DNA of 21,731 bases from Hypsibius dujardini (lineage: Eukaryota; Tardigrada; Eutardigrada; Parachela; Hypsibiidae): positions 1-21,731 of the forward strand of contig LRSR01007901.1 in assembly GCA_001579985.1 (NCBI GenBank), read 5' to 3'. A program made the position numbers and the translations under genes. Below, piece by piece: positions 20,586-21,731 of this stretch (the first letter of the stretch is position 1; the number at the start of each line of letters is the position of its first letter). The notes below the pieces were generated by a model. It did not search any database. It was not told where the DNA came from and saw nothing but the letters and a program-made list of their open reading frames with translations.

Positions 20586-21632
20586 ACAGGCAGACAGACA
20601 GACAGACAGAGAGACAGACAGAGAGACAGAGAGACAGAGAGACAGACAGACAGAGAGACAGACAGACAGAGAGACAAACAGACAGACAGACAGACAGACA
20701 AACGGAGGGACAGATAATATACAAACAGGCAGACCAAGCAGACATTGAAGGATAGACTCAGGCAGGCAGATAGGAGCTCAAATTGACCTATACTCAGACA
20801 CAGAGACAGATACGTAATATTAACAGAGAAGTGGAAGAGAGGGTCAAGAAACTCTGAAGTTGTGAGTGAAGTTTTTGAACCGCCAAATCAAATCGATATC
20901 CACCAAAACTAACTATGCGTAAAATTCCGGTTGAAAGAGCCGTCATACTGACCAGTCATCCACTTCCGGGCTAACAACCCCTCCATCCACATCACATTCC
21001 TTCAAAGCCAGTCCCCACATCCCTTATGCAAAGCTCTCTCTGAAGAAAATGATCTTTCAGACAACGATTACCGATTGTGTGATTCACCCCTTGAAGAAGA
21101 AGAGAGTTGTTTTGATAAAAGATTACGCAAAGGCATCCCGCAATACAACCGTTGAAACAAATCACTCAGACAAAACTCCATTTCTCTATCAATTACAGAT
21201 AACAATCCCGCCAGGATTGACATCACCCTCTCGGGAAGACAGAGCGACTCCTCAACATGGAGACTCTACTTGGGAGTGGCCGGGGCCTTCGCGGCGGTCT
21301 TCCTGGCTATCGCCGTTCTCATCGTCGTCATCCGAAGACGAAGGAATCAGCCCATTTACGATATGCCCAATGGTATGCGATTTCTCTTATCAAACGCTGC
21401 AGACAAAGAAGATTGATAAATTTTAAAATGCTTGATTAATGGGCATGTCACTTGCATACATTTCAAATTTCTGGGACTTTCTCTGATTGATGCCAATGTG
21501 AATATGGGCTCTCTCTTTCTCTCCCGGTGTTTGGTCAATTGCTTGACTTCTCTTTAGTGGATCTATACTCACCTCATCTAACCAAGCCTCTCCTCCGTCC
21601 CGAGTTCGAGTGTAATCACCTGTTTGTCCCAG
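6860..21632 (+). CDS. unc-5: Netrin receptor UNC-5 (5' half of gene; 3' part beyond window)
   Basis: The inferred exons are 6860-6935, 17703-17977, 18130-18226, 18310-18379, 18488-18702, 19659-19826, 19975-20004, 20136-20300, 20365-20427, 21199-21372 and 21558-21632, giving 469 codons so far. Domains in order are: signal peptide (1 to about 25), Ig1 (about 48-149, with the UNC5-type four-cysteine pattern C70, C82, C127, C129), Ig2 (about 155-244, C174 and C225), TSP1-1 (246-300), TSP1-2 (312-365), a membrane span (about 409-431) and a basic stop-transfer RRRR. UNC-5 binds netrin and drives axon repulsion and cell migration; in the known family a ZU5-UPA-death cytoplasmic region follows, which is not in this window. 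Diagnostic strings are HPQDAYI, FKCNEEWV, CLPPEGAPMPEVFWL and VNGGWS. All splice phases agree. The 10.8-kb first intron is repeat-rich. Exons 1, 7, 9 and 11 are less certain than the rest. Confidence 0.93.
7934..8033. repeat. (CAGA)n array, two blocks
   Basis: Near-perfect ACAG/CAGA tetramers lie at about 7934-7970 and 7992-8030, split by an ACAGCAGACAGCAG interruption. CAGA is on the unc-5 transcribed (+) sense. A short (GGTCT)n tract lies at 7701-7723. Confidence 0.95.
9258..9372. repeat. (CAGA)n array, partly degenerate
   Basis: Imperfect ACAGACAC units lead into a cleaner CAGA run at about 9327-9361. It is in the CAGA sense on the + strand. Confidence 0.9.
10371..10480. repeat. (TCTG)n array
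   Basis: About 110 bases of TCTG tetramers with TTTG variants near the 3' end. The TCTG sense is on the + strand, opposite to the arrays at 7934 and 9258. Confidence 0.95.
11683..11870. repeat. (TCTG)n/(CCTG)n array
   Basis: A mix of TCTG and CCTG tetramers (CTGCCTGTCTGCCTGCC type), clean to about 11790 and then degenerate to about 11870. The TCTG sense is on the + strand. Confidence 0.92.
12599..12773. repeat. (TCTG)n array with CAG/GG interruptions
   Basis: About 175 bases of TCTG units with TCAG, GGCTG and CCTG variants, TCTG sense on +. It is one of the longest arrays in the intron. Confidence 0.95.
13394..13550. repeat. (TG)n(TCTG)n(CTTG/CCTG)n compound array
   Basis: The array begins with a TG run (13394-13410), passes through TCTG/TTTG/TATC variants, then four copies of the octamer TTGTCTGC, then CTGTCTGC units to about 13549. 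The order TG, TCTG, CCTG runs in the unc-5 sense. Confidence 0.92.
14576..14735. repeat. (CAGA)n/(CAGG)n array
   Basis: CAGG-rich units at the 5' end give way to CAGA with CAAA and GAAAG variants. CAGA sense on +. Confidence 0.92.
15507..15692. repeat. (TCTG)n array
   Basis: A clean TCTG block at about 15507-15560 is followed by degenerate CTG/TATC variants and a GTGTGTGTCTG patch near 15601. TCTG sense on +. Confidence 0.93.
16366..16615. repeat. (CAGA)n array with GATA block
   Basis: The longest clean run in the intron: CAGA units at about 16446-16510, then GATAGATAGATA, then CAGA/GAAAG/CACA variants. CAGA sense on +. Confidence 0.95.
17703..17977 (+). CDS. unc-5: unc-5 exon 2: N-terminal linker and most of Ig1
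   Basis: The acceptor is CTGTTGTTGCAG| (AG 17701-17702) and the donor is AGTCAG|GTAAAC in phase 0. It encodes an acidic/glycine linker (VGGGYLLDPLPIDDTT), then EFIRHPQDAYI, VVVLSCTARHATQ, VNFKCNEEWV and RFDPHTKTRYIDSE. The HPQDAYI and FKCNEEWV motifs closely match the vertebrate UNC5 Ig1 pattern (QEPQDAYI, FKCNGEWV). Confidence 0.93.
18015..18089. repeat. (GGCA)n(GATA)n(CAGA)n compound array in intron 2
   Basis: Four GGCA units, three GATA units, then about twelve CAGA units fill half of the 152-bp intron between unc-5 exons 2 and 3. CAGA sense on +. Confidence 0.96.
18130..18226 (+). CDS. unc-5: unc-5 exon 3: end of Ig1
   Basis: The acceptor is TTTTTATAG| and the donor is GCTC|GTAAGT in phase 1. 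The exon reads VEEYFDVYRCVCVAWSGP and then KTAVESDRAKIQIA. CVC next to AWS gives the second and fourth cysteines of the UNC5 Ig1 double disulfide (C127, C129). Confidence 0.93.
18310..18379 (+). CDS. unc-5: unc-5 exon 4: Ig1-Ig2 junction
   Basis: The acceptor is GTTCCCGCAG| and the donor is CTGCA|GTAAGT in phase 2. It encodes LKKHFVREPVHTSIEAG and YPVQLQ, the start of Ig2. It is a 70-nt exon between introns of 83 and 108 bp. Confidence 0.92.
18488..18702 (+). CDS. unc-5: unc-5 exon 5: Ig2
   Basis: The acceptor is TCTGTGTGTCTGTGTAG| and the donor is TATG|GTAAGA in phase 1. Hallmarks are CLPPEGAPMPEVFWLHDGQP and DAGNYTCGAKNIAA, with the Ig disulfide C174-C225, Trp187 and an NYT glycosylation sequon. 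The last residue is shared with exon 6 (Val245). Confidence 0.94.
18711..18890. repeat. (TCTG)n array directly after the exon 5 donor
   Basis: TCTG units with GTGTATC and CCTG variants start within about ten bases of the donor at 18703 and run to about 18885. TCTG sense on +. Confidence 0.93.
18891..19516. other. Remainder of unc-5 intron 5, nothing recognised
   Basis: The open frames 18912-19166 + and 19056-19262 - overlap each other and carry no domain or splice support. The whole intron is 18703-19658 (956 bp). Confidence 0.6.
19517..19605. repeat. (TCTG)n array in intron 5, 60-140 bases before exon 6
   Basis: A nearly perfect TCTG block lies at about 19517-19568, followed by CCTG/CCTA-type units. 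TCTG sense on +. Confidence 0.95.
19659..19826 (+). CDS. unc-5: unc-5 exon 6: first TSP1 repeat
   Basis: The acceptor is GTCCTCTTGCAG| and the donor is CCAG|GTACGA; the exon is phase 1-1, 168 nt. It encodes VNGGWSDYGAWTACDARCGR and onward to CNVVCP, with six cysteines in TSP1 order. VNGGWS at the Ig2-TSP1 junction matches vertebrate UNC5 exactly. The usual middle tryptophan of the WxxWxxWxxC motif is tyrosine here (Tyr252). Confidence 0.94.
19975..20004 (+). CDS. unc-5: unc-5 exon 7: 30-nt in-frame microexon between the TSP1 repeats
   Basis: A strong pyrimidine-rich acceptor (TTTTCTCTTCTCTAACGCAG type, ending GCCGCAG|) and a donor TCAG|GTATAG bound 30 bases in phase 1-1. They encode GNITQFLGLS, which adds ten residues and an NIT glycosylation sequon to the linker. 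Skipping it joins exon 6 to exon 8 in frame as ...VVCP-A-EDGQWS, close to the standard UNC5 linker length. It is probably an alternative cassette. The other reading is a pair of cryptic sites. Confidence 0.62.
20136..20300 (+). CDS. unc-5: unc-5 exon 8: second TSP1 repeat
   Basis: The acceptor is CCCTTTGTCTGTAG| and the donor is CGAG|GTACTG; phase 1-1, 165 nt. It encodes EDGQWSSWSEWSSCSPDC, then RRRTCTNPEPSNGGAFC and GNCTGGMCR. The full WxxWxxWxxC C-mannosylation motif is intact, and an NCT sequon is present. Confidence 0.94.
20365..20427 (+). CDS. unc-5: unc-5 exon 9: 63-nt basic cassette in the extracellular stalk
   Basis: The acceptor is GATAATTTTTTCAG| and the donor is TTAG|GTATGC; phase 1-1, 21 codons after a 64-bp intron. 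It encodes GAKLSKMTQQKKVPILFGSK plus Leu, with five lysines and no acidic residue. Skipping it joins exon 8 to the membrane exon in frame (MCR-D-NNPARID). It has no similarity I recognise to other UNC5 stalks. I judge it a likely cassette exon, since both splice sites and the phase are good. Confidence 0.62.
20507..20765. repeat. (GGCA)n(CAGA)n(GAGACAGACAGA)n compound array in intron 9
   Basis: The order on + is a GGCA block to about 20590, a CAGA block, then GAGACAGA-type higher-order units to about 20705, with degenerate tails to about 20765. CAGA sense on +. Confidence 0.96.
20766..21198. other. Remainder of unc-5 intron 9
   Basis: Nothing is recognised except a second acceptor-like AG at 21059-21060 (TGATCTTTCAG). 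Use of this site would read 31 residues from the exon 9 phase and stop at TGA 21153-21155. Confidence 0.5.
21199..21372 (+). CDS. unc-5: unc-5 exon 10: stalk end, transmembrane helix, juxtamembrane
   Basis: The acceptor is CTATCAATTACAG| and the donor is AATG|GTATGC; phase 1-1, 174 nt. It encodes DNNPARIDITLSGRQSDSST, then a single hydrophobic span of about 23 residues (YLGVAGAFAAVFLAIAVLIV), RRRR as stop-transfer and NQPIYDMPN. Orientation is extracellular N-terminus to cytoplasmic C-terminus, as in UNC5. Confidence 0.9.
21558..21632 (+). CDS. unc-5: unc-5 exon 11: cytoplasmic juxtamembrane segment
   Basis: The acceptor is GACTTCTCTTTAG| and the donor is CCCAG|GTAGTC; phase 1-1, 75 nt. It encodes VDLYSPHLTKPLLRPEFECN and HLFVP. 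A short LT-containing segment after the membrane is expected in UNC5 before the longer linker to ZU5. The match is loose, so this exon is called on splice sites, phase and position. Confidence 0.55.
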
Positions 21633-21667
21633 GTAGTCTGTCACTCTGAGCTTTATTTTTTCAAATT

Positions 21668-21731
21668 TGTCCCTGACAAGGCAGGCTGTCAGACAGACAG
21701 GCAGACAGACAGACAGACAGACAGACAGACA
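21668..21731. repeat. (CAGA)n array at the right edge
   Basis: CAGA tetramers with one CAGG unit start at about 21689, after an AGGCAGGCTGTC lead, and run off the window inside unc-5 intron 11. CAGA sense on +. Confidence 0.93.

Overview
The window is nuclear DNA of an invertebrate animal (Metazoa, Bilateria). Its genes are split by GT-AG introns, it encodes a rhodopsin-family receptor and a netrin receptor of the UNC-5 family, and there is no bacterial-style gene packing. The phylum cannot be fixed from the sequence alone. The receptor gene has mostly short introns, which fits a fairly compact invertebrate genome, but the UNC-5 gene has one very long intron full of simple repeats.

Layout from left to right. 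Positions 38-250 may be the last exon of a gene that begins outside the window and encodes a small cysteine-rich protein (weak call). Positions 251-1737 hold nothing recognisable. A complete four-exon class A GPCR gene lies at 1738-3409 (387 residues, resembling peptide/FMRFamide-type receptors). Positions 3410-6859 are intergenic and carry a foldback (MITE-like) inverted repeat at 3991-4206 and a hexamer-based minisatellite at about 5250-5640.

From 6860 to the right edge lies the 5' half of a netrin receptor unc-5 gene on the + strand. Exon 1 (6860-6935) encodes a signal peptide. A 10,767-bp first intron follows. Exons 2-11 encode Ig1, Ig2, two thrombospondin type 1 (TSP1) repeats, the membrane span and the start of the cytoplasmic tail. 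The ZU5, UPA and death domains expected in this family must lie to the right of the window. All splice phases agree across the eleven exons (1408 coding bases, 469 codons plus one base).

The most interesting part is the 3' half of the unc-5 region. Two very small exons that keep the reading frame, 30 nt between the two TSP1 repeats and 63 nt between the second TSP1 repeat and the membrane span, look like alternative cassettes. Every exon from 6 to 11 is phase 1-1, so any of them could be skipped without a frameshift. Tetranucleotide arrays of (CAGA)n and (TCTG)n type occur about fourteen times inside this gene in both orientations. They are placed so that complementary RNA arms would flank exons 3-5 and exons 6-9. 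This could promote exon skipping, back-splicing or double-stranded RNA formation. The function is inference; the repeats, their orientations and the phases are visible in the sequence.
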